From assembly GCA_023935145.1 (NCBI GenBank), contig CM043703.1, positions 28,069,727-28,133,726 on the forward strand: a stretch of DNA of 64,000 bases, written 5' to 3'. Positions within the stretch are counted from its first letter, which is position 1. Every line of letters begins with the position of its first letter. The DNA is from Bretschneidera sinensis (Eukaryota; Streptophyta; Magnoliopsida; Brassicales; Akaniaceae). Shown one piece after another: positions 1 to 12,239 of this stretch. The notes beneath the pieces are model-generated. The model was not told where the DNA came from. It searched no databases and saw nothing but the letters and a program-made list of their open reading frames with translations. The position numbers were made by a program, and so were the translations under genes.

Positions 1-1929
1 ATGGCTTTAACTCCTCAGGAATCTATTGATACTCGGCTGGTGGTTCTCCTTTTACTACCAACGCATAGAACTCCCCTGCTGCTTTCACATCCTCAACGAA
101 CTCCATCTCAGGAACTGTAAGAAAGGTCTTTCCCTCTGCTCTAGGGGTTTCGACAGCTGGTTCACATTCACTTACAGGAACTAGTACAAGCTTTTTGTCA
201 AACCACCAGAAAACATAAGTATTATCCCGACCCTCATGCATAGCATCTACATCAAACTGCCATGGACTCCCAAATAATAAATGACACACATCCATATCAA
301 CAACATCACACACAATCTCATCCTTATAAAATTTGCCAATAGAAAAAGGAACACGATAGATATCAGTTACCCGAGTTTCAAATCCCTTTTTAATCCAGTC
401 AATCTTGTAAGGAGATGAATGTTTTTCTGTCTTCAAGTTCAATGCTGCGATAAGGGCCTTCGATACTATATTCTCACTGCTGCCACTGTCAATAATCACC
501 TTGCACACTTTCTGGTTGATAGTGCATCGTGTCCTGAAAGTACAGTGTCGTTGGTTGTCATCCTTCTGCCATGGCGTAAATAATAGACTCTGAACCACAC
601 AGTTAATATATACACCCTCATCTGCATCTACTACTTCGCTACCAGCGTAATCATCGACCTCCCCAAAATAACCTTCATCTACGCCAAAAGGATTCTCCTC
701 CTCCTCTGCTATTTCAATCATGTTAACCTGCCGACGGTTGGGACATTCATTGGAATGATGTCCAGGTTGACCACATCTGTAACACTTTCCTGGAATGGGA
801 CGAGCATAGGGATTGCTGGGCACTCCTCTGTTTTGGGCTAGGCACCAGTTGTGGGGGCTGTTGGTTTGGTGGGGTTGGTGGTACGAGTACCGAAAATTCT
901 GTTGTTTGATGGCTGTGGTGAAGTCTGTGGCACTGAAACCTGTGATGGCTACGATCGATAAGGTTGGGGACGTGATGAGTGCCTGGACTGTTGTGACTCC
1001 ACTTTCATGACTAGGTTGATCGCCTCGGATAGGGACCACACAGTATAGAGGGATACATGTTCTTGAATGGACACTTGCAACCCTCCGATATACCTAGCCA
1101 CTTGCTGTCCCTCTGTTTCCTGCAGGTCATTGCGCGAGTTCAACCTATAAAACTCCTCCGTATAATCACTGATGGTGCGTACCCCTTGCCTGCAATTCTG
1201 ATATTGCTGGTACAACATCTGTTCATAGTCAGGAGGAAAGAACCTTGCTCGCAGTAGCTGCTTCATCTTGGACCAGGAGCGAACAAGCTGCTTACCCTGT
1301 CGCCTGCGGCTATTCTGCGTCTGCTCCCACCACGCAGAGGCTTCCCTCTTCAGTTTATAGGCTACAAGCTTCACCTGCTTATCTCCTGGGATCTGCATAT
1401 ACTCAAAAAAAGCCTCCACTTCGAAAAGCTAGTCAATGAAGTTTTCGACGTGGAGGTGGCCATTGAAACACGACAGATCTACCTTAACCCGAAAATCATG
1501 ATTGTTCTGTTCGTACCTGTTCTAGTTGTAATAGTTCTGACCAACACGATTCTGATTACGACCATGCTGACCATCATCATTGTTCTCGATGCCCAACACT
1601 TCAAACTCATCATCATTGGATAAAGAGGCATAGGCTTGGGGCCTACGCTGCGGAGCAAGATCGCGTCCAGCAACTGGTTGGTCGTGAGCAAGGCCTCCGA
1701 CACGATCCGAGTTGTGTTCTTCACCCCTGTTGCCATTGATTCTCAGACCAGTCATAGTTTGTTGTATCTCCCGCAACATGCGTTTGATACGATCAAACCG
1801 TTGATTGTGATCATCAAACTGCTGATTGTGATTATCTATGGCTGCCCATAGGACCTGCACCCCACGATCAACGTCGTCAAGGTGGTTGCTTTCATTTCCA
1901 TCACCTGCCATCAGACCAGGGTAGAACAA
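1..1929 (-). pseudogene. decayed gag-protease of a Ty3/gypsy element
   Basis: The frame starts at the ATG at 1929-1927, 2 bp after the PBS region. The first 135 codons are polar and Asn/Gln-rich. A retrotransposon gag core follows at about 1419-1060, including KLVAYKLKREASAWWEQ and RARFFPPDYEQ. A CCHC knuckle CYRCGQPGHHSNEC lies near 790-750, and the aspartic protease has IIDSGSSENIVS near 500. It is not functional. In-frame TAG stops lie at 1522-1524 and 1429-1431, a frameshift lies between about 950 and 1040 (the first frame ends at a TAG at 949-951), and another TAG lies at 23-25. The TAG at 1429 sits where relatives have Trp, so a G-to-A change on the coding strand is likely. Family assignment is firm; lineage is tentative. 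Confidence 0.85.
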
Positions 1930-1930
1930 G

Positions 1931-1942
1931 GCTCTGATACCA
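1931..1942 (-). other. primer-binding site, tRNA-Met type
   Basis: The reverse complement reads TGGTATCAGAGC, the canonical PBS complementary to the 3' end of initiator tRNA-Met. It lies 2 bp inside the LTR end at 1945, which fixes the LTR boundary and the minus orientation. Confidence 0.85.
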
Positions 1943-1944
1943 AT

Positions 1945-2339
1945 TGACGTAAAACACTAGCGGAAGAAAGAACTAGGAAGAAGAACTATGTCTCAATAAG
2001 AGAAAAGAAACCCTAATTTTATTTCAATAATAATCATCCCTAATATTACATGGCCTTCTTATTTATAAGGTTAAAGTAAAAAGAAAAGGAAAATCGAAAT
2101 TAGGCAAGCACAAAATAGGAAATTTCCCAAAAACAGAAAACTGCTAAATTGGAGGCCTAAACGTCGTTTTTTGGCTAAAATCCTGCCACGCTGATTGCAA
2201 AGTAATGATACTTTGCTCAGTGGCCCGTTTCCAATTAGACTAGGGTCTCCGAGGCCGGATCTGGGCCGACACGTAAAACGATGTAAACCGTTCTAGGTAG
2301 TCTAGGGCCATCTGTTCTGCTTTGTCTACCTGTTCTGCA
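1945..2339 (-). repeat. 5' LTR of the left Ty3/gypsy element (about 395 bp)
   Basis: On the plus strand it begins TGACGTAAAAC next to the PBS and ends in GTTCTGCA, giving TG...CA termini. On the minus strand a TATA-like TTATAAATAAG lies near 2070-2058. After 2339 the sequence becomes the array segment seen again near 19885 and 27660, which supports the outer boundary. The partner LTR is outside the window, so the outer end is placed from the termini only. Confidence 0.7.
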
Positions 2340-4538
2340 TCATATATATATTTCTAATATAAAATATATAAATATAAATACGCTTTCGAGACGCTCTCTA
2401 TCTTAACATTTTAAGAAGTTTGATGCTCTCGCGCTCGCGCTCTCTCCTGGCCAACAATCTTGTATCCTAGATCTCAATCCAATCATTACTTCCATTTCTT
2501 AATTAATAGTCCTATTTCGTTTACACAAAACCATGATTAAGTAACTTGAAAAAAACTAAACTTCAAGGACGTATGGTGAACAGTATTCCAAACCATAAGA
2601 GGGTAAATTTAAATCAACCTTATAAAATATGTACTATGTTGCAAAGTGGTTTTTTGCACTCTAAACTACAATCTTTTCTTTTAACAACAATTAAATAAAT
2701 GAAATTTAAGATAAATTTTTCTAAAAGAAGATCCATGAAGTTTATTTGATTCTTTAATTCGTTAATTCTTTAATTCTTGTCATCTAGAATTTGTTATTCT
2801 GGCAGAAAAATAGAAATATTGTCTTTACCAAATCTGACGTTAGTGTATACATACAAAACATACTAGGTAAAGACAGAAATGCCAATATTTAAATTGTAAC
2901 ATGTATAACAATCTTTTTAGTATAAATATCGCCTCTTAAAAATTTTAATCGTTGTCCCGACCCTTCAACCCTTTCTATTCAATTAAGTTTTTCCACCAAC
3001 ACGCTTCTACAATCAATATAACATTAGTAAACCTCATATGTAAGTATCTTCAACAAATTTTTTGAGCTGGCCTGTGTTTGAAGTCTCACATGTAGGTGTT
3101 GTTTGGTACATGCACTAAGTTCAAATTAAAGCAAACAAAATGTCCTTGTTAGGCCTTGTTTGTTGCTTTAAGTTGGATTTCAAGCATGTTCCAAACAACA
3201 CCGTAATCATCTTTCCTCTTCGTTTTCGCCTATTTTTCTTAATCAGTCACAAAAATAAAAATAAAAATCAACAATTGTATGCGTGCTAAATTCTCTCATT
3301 AATATCTTGGTTGCTTTTATGGTTGATTGATTATATATTAGGTGTATATTAAAATACATGTTAATTACTTGTTTGTGAAACATTATAATGATGAGCTTCT
3401 TGAAATGAAATTGCTATTTGACTATAGATATCAAGCCTTTAGATTTGAACTTATAAATGTCAAATATTTGATTCTTTGCAGAGAAAAATTTTCCCCCATT
3501 CATTTTATTTTTTTTGCTTTGATGTCACTTTTTTATAAGGAATTTTTATTGTTAGGCCTTTGGATGTTTCTTCTCTTACCCAAATTATGTTGTTCTTTCA
3601 TAAAATTTAATTAAAATATAAGAAATGGTTGAAAATTTCTTGTTATATTCATCAATTTGCACTGTGCATAAGCTCACATAGACAAGCTATATATTTCATA
3701 TTATAACACATTAGTGTTCCACAAATCTATATAAAAAAATTTACAGTACTAATACATGAAATAAAGCCAAGATTTTGCATATCCAATGACAATTATATCC
3801 ATCACATACATAGTAAACTTACCAAATCAAGATAAAGCTATTCAATACGTGTTAAAATGGAGTCTCAAAAGGAAAAAAAAAAAAAGATATTTTTTTCTCA
3901 TTTTCTTGCCCGATAGAATGTGATTGTGACATTCCTTATGAGAAATAATGTAAAGGGGAAAATTCAATGGATTTTAAGAGGATAGTAGGAATGATGACGC
4001 TGAGATTCCATATACAAATTGCATTATTAGATTGCCTCATATTGATAGATTACAATTAAATTTCAAATTTTTATTCCATTGTTGACATTCCGCAATGTGG
4101 TAGGCTAAACAGTACATATACTAATGGCATTGTACAAAGTTTACACAAACAAAATTACAATAACTAGAGATGAACTATGGTCGGGCGGTGATTTACCAAA
4201 AGAACAGTTGATGGAATAACATTTATTCTTTGGTTTTCTGGTAAATCATTAATCCGATTAGAGTTTTATTCTTCGAGGAAGCTGCTAAGATCCTTTAGGA
4301 TGTATATAATTTAAGCTCGCTTAAATAGTTTTTCCTTTATTTTCCATGTGATTTATGTCCTAAGTATCAATTTTTTTTTACTTTCTCTACTATATTTTTC
4401 TAGCAAACCATGAATCATATACTTTGTCTTCCTCACATAACTTTTTCTTGATTGATATTGTTCCACTAGTAAACGCTTAACGTATCAACTCTTTGTTTTC
4501 TTTATTGAATACAAGATATTGACTGTATAATATTTATT

Positions 4539-5181
4539 ATGAAGAAATTTGTGACTTCGCTGACCATTTTATCAGCGAGGTGCAAGGCAGACATTCAGCT
4601 TCAAAATGTAGTGGCCACTCGCTGGAGACCTCCTGCTAGGGGTTTGGTTAAAATAAATTTTGATGCGGCAATGTCTTCCCTTCAGGGCTATGGAAGGGAT
4701 TGTTCGGGACTAGAAAGGAGAGTTTCTGGTTGCAATGTCTTGTAAGATTAATAGCATAGTAGATCCAGAGTTTGTAGAAGCGAGGTGATTGACTTTGCTG
4801 AGGGATTGGGCTTGTAGCATGTCGTTTTTTGAGACTGATTGCCTTCGTGTGTATCAGACAGTTCAGTGAAATGCTGAGTGTTGGAGACCCCAAATAACAA
4901 AATGAGCCAATACTTAATAAACGGTCAAATCACAAGACTTTTCTAATTGATCAAATCAAGTTTATTTCCAACAGGATTTGTCCACATTGGATCCTGTTAT
5001 TAATGATACCGAAGCTCTCCTTTGGAACTTCTGTGCATGGAAAATTTTTCATGCACCTAGAACATGTAATGAAGCAGCTCATTCCTTAGCCAAGAATGCT
5101 CTTACTATCGAGGAGTGTTGTTTGGTTAGAGGATGCACAAAATTTTCTAGCTCCTTCAATTGTGAAGGACTCCATGTTTAG
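4539..5181 (+). pseudogene. RVT_3-type RNase H-like fragment, copy 1
   Basis: The translation gives RWRPPARGLVKINFDAAMSS, the typical start of plant RVT_3 (RNase H-like) domains with the first catalytic Asp in the INFD motif. It continues in other frames through CKINSIVDPEFVEA and a diverged acidic strand to HAPRTCNEAAHSLAKNALTIEE, the usual C-terminal helix of the fold. Frameshifts around 4690-4740, a small deletion near 4780 and an extra T in the T-run near 4826 break it. Such domains occur at the C-terminus of plant LINE polyproteins and as stand-alone proteins. No reverse transcriptase or zf-RVT lies upstream here, so this is a captured or remnant fragment. Confidence 0.7.
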
Positions 5182-5977
5182 AGTTTCTACAGTAAATGAA
5201 AGTTTATGTTCTTTCTCAAAAAGAATAGGAAAAATTGCATTTAGCCACCAATAATATGGTTTAATCGACACATAAAGACTCATAGTTTCAAAATATACAG
5301 ATACCTCTAGAATATGCATTTTTGTATTTAAGAATACAGATATCCCCTGTTAAAATAACTGTTAGTAAAATTTGTTATCTCTGGTCATCTCCCATTATAC
5401 ATCAGTATTTTTTTAAGAAATATCCCCATAGTACCCTTGACAGATACCGCCCACCTTAAATACCCAAAACTCATCAAAGAACTGACCAAGACCACCTTAA
5501 ATACCCAAAACCCATCTAAGATTTACAACTCCCCATGAGTTTTGTATACCTTTCACAAACCAAAGCAAAGTTAGATTCAAAAGTTAAACTGGAAGATTCA
5601 ACACGTTTTCAATCTGTATCTTTGAGTAACAAACAAGGGAAATTATTGTACGCTTTCTTTTCCTTTTTGTTTCTTCTTTTCACTACCAAAAAAAAAAATC
5701 AGATCTTTAATGGTAAGAATCTGTTTGGCATAGAAACAAAGTGTGCGTTTATCGATTTGTTGTGACAAACTCCATTGATGTATATACAAATGTCTGACTC
5801 CACGCGTTTTCAGCTCAAGCACCACTTATTGTGCCATCTTTTGAGAATAACAATTACATTTCTATTATCAAACTTAGTTTTTTGATTTTGAGCAAAACAG
5901 ATATTTGAGTTCATCTAAGCAATTTCCAGTCCCACAATACCCAACAAAAACTGTAGACAGGAATCAACTTGACAGTG

Positions 5978-6004
5978 TTTTTTTTTTTTTTTTTTTTTTT
6001 TTTT
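5978..6004 (+). repeat. poly-T tract (T27) in block S
   Basis: An uninterrupted run of T follows GACAGTG. The same position in other copies is (TA)n at 26039, mixed T/G near 33510 and T17 at 45537, so this is a length- and motif-unstable site. Confidence 0.9.
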
Positions 6005-7889
6005 ATCTTTCCCTGATAACGATTTAGTAGTAAAATGGTTTAATTAAAACCCAGGCAAACCGCTTCGATTCTAATGCAAAGGCTTCACCCATTCAAACCC
6101 ATCATTTGATTCTTGAACCCACCATCGCCAAAAACCCGGTGGGGAGAATATGAGGCTGAAGAAGATGGGGAGAGTGTATGTCTTGTTACCATCAACAATC
6201 CGGTTAATTCAAGAAATTTCATAAATCAACACTCCATGCCTCTGAAAAATTAACACTCTTTCCTATCTCGCATCTCCATTTTTTTAAAATGTTCAATGAT
6301 CTTGTCATAACTTGCTTCATATATAGGTTATTCCCATATGCTTTCCTAACTTCATATAACCATGTACACATCGGGGGCATCAACTAGAGCTCTGTTCAGA
6401 TCGATTACATTAGATCTAGGAGAAGAGAGAGAAAGAAAGATAACCTGAACCAGGAGAAATAAGCCATCCTTGTGGGTATGGAGGGATTTTGTCGCAAGGG
6501 GGGAAGAGAGAGAATGTGTGTGATGAAATGTCAACTTATGATCTGATAGGGTACTTTAAACGGGTGCAATTGAGTCTTTCACTAATTTATGTTAATATGT
6601 AACAGAGGCGTGACAGTCAATCTTGGTCAAAGGGGATGTCTGTATATTTTGAAACTACTGGTCCTTATCTGTAGGTTAGGCCATATTATAGGTCGCAAAA
6701 TGTAATTTTCCTAAAAAAATATTATGAAGAATGATTGGATCTACTGCAACATCTATTTAAATGCCTTAGGAAAATATTTAATGTTACTTACAATTTTGAT
6801 CCCTAAGTTTGGGACAGATAATAATTTAGTCCTCGATGTTCTACTTTTTTCAATTAAATCCTAAAAGTTTAAATGCACCAATGTAGTCCTTTTTACTAAT
6901 TTTGTAAAAAGAATAACAAAAAATACAATAATTATTTATTTAACCAGACTAATAATTTAATTAAAAGATAAAAAATCTTCCCTCTCCTCCATCCTCTGTA
7001 CTCACTTCCTCCTTCTTTTGTTTCTCTCTTGTAGTAGATCATACACGATAAGAGAGTGGCTTCATGAAGCGCGCGCAATGATGTGCCCTTGTCTGCCGTG
7101 GTGCATATTGTGCCCACGTCTAACAGCGCGTGCAGATTGTAGCTTCGTCTCTTTGGGCAGATCGTGTCCCATCGCAGTGAAGGGTTGTGTCCACCAGCCC
7201 AAATATAGCCTTAAGTTGTGAAAGAGGAGAAAGAAGGAAAAGGGTAAGGGAGGAGAAAGAGAGGTGGAAAAGTTAGAGAAAGAGATAATCACGAGTTTGT
7301 AGAGAGAAAAGTTTTTTTTAGTACTTAATCAAGAAACACATGCACACACACATGTAAGGGAAAAAGAGATAATTAGATATAAGACTGACAACACACACCA
7401 ACTATAAAAAAATACCCAACTTTTACGGCCGCAGAATGATTCTTATATGTAACTCTCATTGATAACATCTTTTCGAGTTGGGTGGATAGTCCTTTTTATT
7501 TTCTTGAGGATTTAATCCAGAAACATATGCAGAGTGGGAAGAGAAATTAGGGTTATTGAATTTTTATTTTATTTTCAAGTACTCTAGTATTATATTAATA
7601 TTAATGTTTTAATTAAATATATAGTTACAAAAATAAATTTTCTCTTAGTTCGTTTGACAGAGTTAGTAAGCAATTCGACATTGAATCAGTTTGAAAAGTT
7701 GATGGATTTAATTTCAAAATTTTAAAAAATTGAGGATTAAATTATTATCTATGCTTAAGTTTCATGACCAAATTGTAAATAACCCAATATTTAAAATTTT
7801 GTTAAAAGGGTAAGTAATTATCCGGAAAAAAATATTATGACACTGCATAAGGAATTAAAAGTTGTTAATTATGGTTGCATCTAGGATGC

Positions 7890-8300
7890 TTTTGCAAAAC
7901 AAAATTGCCTTATGTGGTGAAAATATACTTTCAGTGGTAAATTTCATACTTCTGATGACGAAACACTTACTTTTAATGGTATTTTTTTTTATTTTAACCA
8001 CCAATATTATTATTTTTACCACCAGAAATATAAATTTACCCTCAAAAGTATAAGTTTTATTGGGTAGACTCCACCGCTAAGGTGGGATCTAGATTACCTT
8101 TCCAAACAATAAAAAAGTGATAATTGCCTAAGTGGGAAAAATAAAGTTTTGGTGATAAATTCATATTTTTTATGGTAAAACACAAACATTTTCTATGGTA
8201 AAACTACTTTTCTTATCATCAATATTTTTACTTTTATCACAGAAGTATAAATTAACCATAAAAATAATTGTTTTGCCACAAAATGTGTAAGTAAGACAAA
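7890..8300 (+). repeat. MITE-like internally inverted AT-rich segment, copy 1
   Basis: Left arms such as GGTGGTAAATTTCATACTT match, in reverse complement, right arms such as AAGTATAAATTTACC about 100 bp further on. A second similar pair (ATGGTAAAAC... and ...TTTTGCCACAAAATGTG) follows within the same 400 bp. Copies lie at about 35340-35755 and 47465-47860. The double foldback suggests an old foldback or MITE insertion now carried by the array. No clear target duplication or transposase was seen. Confidence 0.5.
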
Positions 8301-9293
8301 TTACCTTTTTTTTTCAAAGCAGCATAGACTCAAACATTAATCATTGATCCAAACTATAGTCTTTGTCCTAAATTTATGTACATAAGAGATTAAAACTCAT
8401 TTCTATTTCTTTTTCCCCAAACGGCTATTTAATCAAACTAAATATTTAATGACAATGAGCAAATCATGAGAACTTTTTTCATGTGAATTTATATCCTTTA
8501 TGGTTGTGATTGTCTTCGTACTGTTCATGGTGAAATGGCATAACCTTTAAAAAATGAAATCTATGATTACGATTGGGCAATTTTCACGACATCTAAAAAA
8601 TTTAGATTCTGAAAAGCAAAAACAAAGGCGTGATAATGACGGCTAGTCCCGCCTCGTTGGCACGTATTGATGCATGAACTATCGTCCAACAACGATTGGC
8701 CATCAAATTTCGTAGATTCCCTTAACGCTAAAAATCTATCCTTGTGGTGCTGCTATTTTTTTACAACCGTAATCGAAAGTTAGTAGATCTAAAGTAGGGC
8801 CCCCTCCAATCACACATGCGGCATGTGAGTATGGTATGTCCGATGGAAAGCGATGAATCGAATGACAAAATGTATATCTCATCAACCACCAGTTGGCTCG
8901 ATATTGCAACATGCCTCCAGAGTATAAAAAATTCAGTCCATAACCTAATTGATATCGTTTTGTTTGCTTAAGGGACATTTAAAACATTAAGGCTAGTTTT
9001 GTGAGACCTGAGAACTTTCATACACGTACGCTATAGTAAGAATATGTACGGGAATTACTTGCATAAGTATTGTGTTAGGGAATTGTTTAAATTATTATCG
9101 ATAAAGATCGAACAATGACTAGTTTCAATTTGACGATGAATTTGACTAGGCAAATGACCATTGTTTAATATGAAAATTGGCCTCTAAGCCTAGAATTTCG
9201 AGTAGAATATGAATCTCTAACTAGAATTATAGGAAAATTATTCTTCAACTTCTTCATAAAGGTAGGCTATCCCTTTTCCATATTTTTCTTCGC

Positions 9294-9298
9294 CCTTT
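9294..9298 (+). repeat. target-site duplication CCTTT, left of element A
   Basis: The same 5 bp occurs at 18381-18385 after the other LTR. The uninterrupted array junction near 36805-36818 has one CCTTT in the same context and serves as an empty site. Confidence 0.85.
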
Positions 9299-10619
9299 TG
9301 TTACGCAATTATATACCTAAATTAATGAGTAAATAATCGAACTCGTTTTACTTGCAAGTGCACAAGGTCAACAGTAGTATAGTGTGTGAATGCAAGATCA
9401 TCTCCACAGGGATAGGTGAATTTCAGTTTTAGAATTAGTTTCTTAAATAAAAGAAGATCGAAATAACTGTTGAATGTTAAGTAATAATAATGAAACATAG
9501 GGCTTTGATATCCACCACTAGTCATACTTTCCCAATGTGCAATGTATCAGTGCACTAGCCTTATCATGTATACCTAATGGTCGCCAACCTAAGGGCATGG
9601 TATCTACTCCTTAAGCTATTGATTTCCTAAAGCAATGAGTTAGGCATAGTATCTACTCTAACTCTTTTCTTTCTGAAGGGATTCTGCATGGTATCTACTG
9701 AGTTGTTCCTAAAGAAAGCATAAGGGCTGTGGAAATCGACAACCACATGAGACCTAGGGCATGGTATCTACTCCCGGTTTCCCATGTCGATTAACCCAAG
9801 AATCCGGTGTGGATATCTTTTGTTACTATTGTTAGACCTAGGACTCGGTCATCCAAATTGATCTAACTAACAAGTCCATACCACATGCATACGTTGGCCA
9901 TACACATACATATGAGGAATTTAAATAATCACAGGCATTAATCAAGTTAAGCAACATAATAAAGACTATTGGCAAAGATTATCAATGAATAAATATATGG
10001 AAAAGCATAACTAGGGCTTCAATCGAGCCCTATAAAGAGTTAGTTACACATGCTGTCTAAGATAAACATCATATATAAACTAAGCATAAAATATAAAACC
10101 GAAAAATACTAGGGAGACGGGTTGTCAATCCTCTCCAAAGCCTAAACTCCGAGTTAAGCAAAAGATAAAAGAAGTGTTCTCTAAGAAGTAATGATTTGTG
10201 TGTGCTTTACAGGTGTATTTATAGGGCTTGAATAGTCCTAGAAGGCTCTGTAAACCCTAACTTCCAAAAACACAAAAACTCTCTTATTTCCAAAATAGGG
10301 TTATGCCGTTTTACTGTTCACGCCCGTACATGTGCGCTCGATTGCATGCGTCTTAAAGTCGATCGCAGTGCTGCGCTCGATCCTTCATGTGTGCGAACGA
10401 TCACATGTGCACTCGATCGCATCGATCGCAATTTGACCAGAAGCTGCTCCAGGATTTCCAGGCTTCTTCTTTTAAGTGCCAAAACTGCTTCCTTTTCTCC
10501 AAGACCCTATAAAAACATGTGAAACACACAAATGAAGTAAAATGGACTAAATTAACATAACTAAGGACCTAACAAATGTAAATAAGGGGGCTTAAATATG
10601 AATATTTAAGCACCTATCA
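9299..10619 (-). repeat. 3' LTR of element A (left)
   Basis: It starts TGTTACGCAATT and ends CACCTATCA on the plus strand, 1321 bp. It aligns end to end with 17046-18380. On the minus strand it begins TGATAGGTGCTTAAATATTC, which resembles the LTR starts of elements B and C. Confidence 0.85.
10333..10438 (-). promoter_or_regulatory. TGCGCTCGATCGCA motif cluster in left LTR of A
   Basis: Motif-like 14-mers start near 10333, 10354 (degenerate), 10372, 10392 and 10408, followed by a further CGATCGCA. This matches the cluster at 18081-18191 in the other LTR, except that a short deletion removed part of the last unit. Function is inferred from position in U3. Confidence 0.5.
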
Positions 10620-10630
10620 TACCTCCAAAC
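10620..10630 (-). other. polypurine tract of element A
   Basis: The reverse complement reads AGTTTGGAGGT directly against the LTR. Element B has GTTTGGGGGTG at the equivalent place (54462-54472). Confidence 0.55.
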
Positions 10631-11185
10631 TTACATAGTGCTAGTCCCTTAGCAATACAAAACAAGAAACAAAAACGAAAAAATTAACACCACATAGATA
10701 AATCCAATAATCATAATGTCCACAAAAATTTTTTAGCTTTCACACAAAATTATGATGCGCATTCATGAGCAAGTTTAACAAATATAAACATATCTTTGCA
10801 ATGAATAAGAGTTTTGAACACAAATCACTTTCATGAGGCAATTTAAGACGCCACAAGTTTGACTTTAGGGTGTGGTGAACTAGCACATAAAAGATTAGGT
10901 TTCCAAGTAGTTCTAATGTGTAGTGTTTCGATGACTCAAGATTTACCAAATTTCCGATTAGAATCAACAAAGATGGCATAAATTTTCTTTTTTTCTTTTA
11001 TTTTGCGAGACTTTTGCCAAGTTAGTTCCCTTAAGCTTTCTATTTGACTCATGTAACGAGCATTTAGCCAATGACTCCCAAACAAGATGGTTTTAGGGCA
11101 TTAGGTGTAAAGACACCCCTAAGGACTTACTAACTTTAGTTAAAAAGGCTACGAAACTAACTGGACTCAATGCTACTAATAAGAA

Positions 11186-11360
11186 TTTCCACCTTTTGAC
11201 GTGACACTCACTGCTTACTGAGGCAAGAGGGCCAGTTACTCAGCGAAAAGTTCTTTTTAATGATCATAGTGAGCAAAAACATTTTCCACCTTTAGACGTG
11301 ACACTCACTACTTACTGAGGCAAGAGGGTCAGTTACTCAGTGGAAAGTTTTTTTTATTGA
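11186..11360 (-). repeat. tandem pair of hairpin-forming repeats in the 3' region of A
   Basis: Two direct repeats of about 97 bp start at 11186 and 11283. Each contains a TTTCCACC arm, an ACTCACT...ACTGAGGCAAGAGG middle and a closing arm (GTGGAAA at 11340-11346 in the second; the first reads GCGAAAA). Each can fold into a stem-loop. The same pair, better preserved, lies in element B at 55020-55178. Confidence 0.65.
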
Positions 11361-12239
11361 TCATTAGGAGCATTTTTTTTTAGCAATAAATTTGTTTTTC
11401 TATTTTCTTATGCCAAAATTTTAATCTAATAGGTTATCTGGTTCACAGTCGAGCAAAAGAAACGTACAAATCAAAATTACATGTCATAGCCCACACAACT
11501 ATGTGCTAATGTGCTCGTGTAAGTTCAGGTCAAACTTGTGAATCCTTAAATGCCTAAAAGTGATCTATGTTCAAAACTTAATTATTGGCCTATATGTTCA
11601 ATAATATGTTCAAAGTTTTAAGCTCACTTATGAAGTCGAATCATATTCTTTGGTTAGATCACCCAAAATTTTTGGAACAGAATGACATGCATTTATCTAT
11701 AAAAGCAACAAAAAATGGGACATAGCGAGTGTGTGAATGTGTCCCCATACCCCCAAACTTAAATTGCACATTGACCCCAATGTGTAAATAGTATGGAAGG
11801 AGCTGACCTGGGAGATGGAGAGCTATATGGCTGGCTGGCTCGTAGCATGCCCCCAAACTTCAACTGGATGCACTCACTCTGTCCTTGAAAAAGAAAGAAA
11901 AACAAACATAAAAGGGAAAACAAGTAATAATAAATAGACATGAAAAAGTAAACATTAACAATAAAGCAAAAATACGAAAAAGGATATGCTTTGGGGTGCC
12001 TCCCATGAGCGCTAAGTTTAACTTCTTCAGCCAGACGTGGTACCCTCTTACTGCTGATCATCAGGTGGTGCAGTCGAAGAGGTATTGGGTGCCGGAGGTA
12101 GGCGATCAAGAATAGCCTGTAGCATAGCCTCCTGTCATGCAAACCGTGCCTCCAAACTATCTATGCGCTGATGCACGAGTGTGGTAGCGGCAGAGACCTC
12201 ACCTCAGAAGGAGGACAACTCAGCTAGAAAGTGTTGGGA

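Larger units (their letters stand above)
1..2339 (-). mobile_element. Ty3/gypsy LTR retrotransposon, 5' part, truncated by window edge
   Basis: Reading leftwards on the minus strand, the order is LTR (2339-1945), a primer-binding site matching initiator tRNA-Met, gag with a CCHC knuckle, and an aspartic protease that runs off base 1. This is the standard 5' organisation of a Ty3/gypsy element. RT, RNase H, integrase and the 3' LTR would lie left of the window. The right end abuts the start of the AT-rich array, so the element probably inserted into that array; the target duplication cannot be tested because the other end is missing. The gag resembles chromovirus gags, but the lineage is not certain without the integrase. 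Confidence 0.85.
2340..9298 (+). repeat. array unit 1, left part (blocks P, R, S, T, V, W)
   Basis: This is the most complete run of P-R-S-T-V-W, although it lacks the 1-kb Q block: the join at about 4382-4392 skips from ACTTTCTCTA straight to CTATATTTTTC. It keeps the empty site (3651-3662) for the hAT-like insertion found in unit 2, and an uninterrupted R block. A GC-richer island at about 7060-7210 recurs at about 34480 and 46620; I could not identify it. The unit is cut at 9298 by element A and resumes at 18381. Confidence 0.75.

Noticed and set aside
3342..3614. Plus-strand ORF of 90 codons, with a counterpart at 20943-21212
   Set aside because: Conserved only because the array block is conserved; the frames diverge at the ends and composition is that of AT-rich noncoding DNA.
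11759..12142. Minus-strand ORF of 127 codons in element A
   Set aside because: It runs across the untranslated region between the second ORF and the PPT, and the equivalent region in B is not open.
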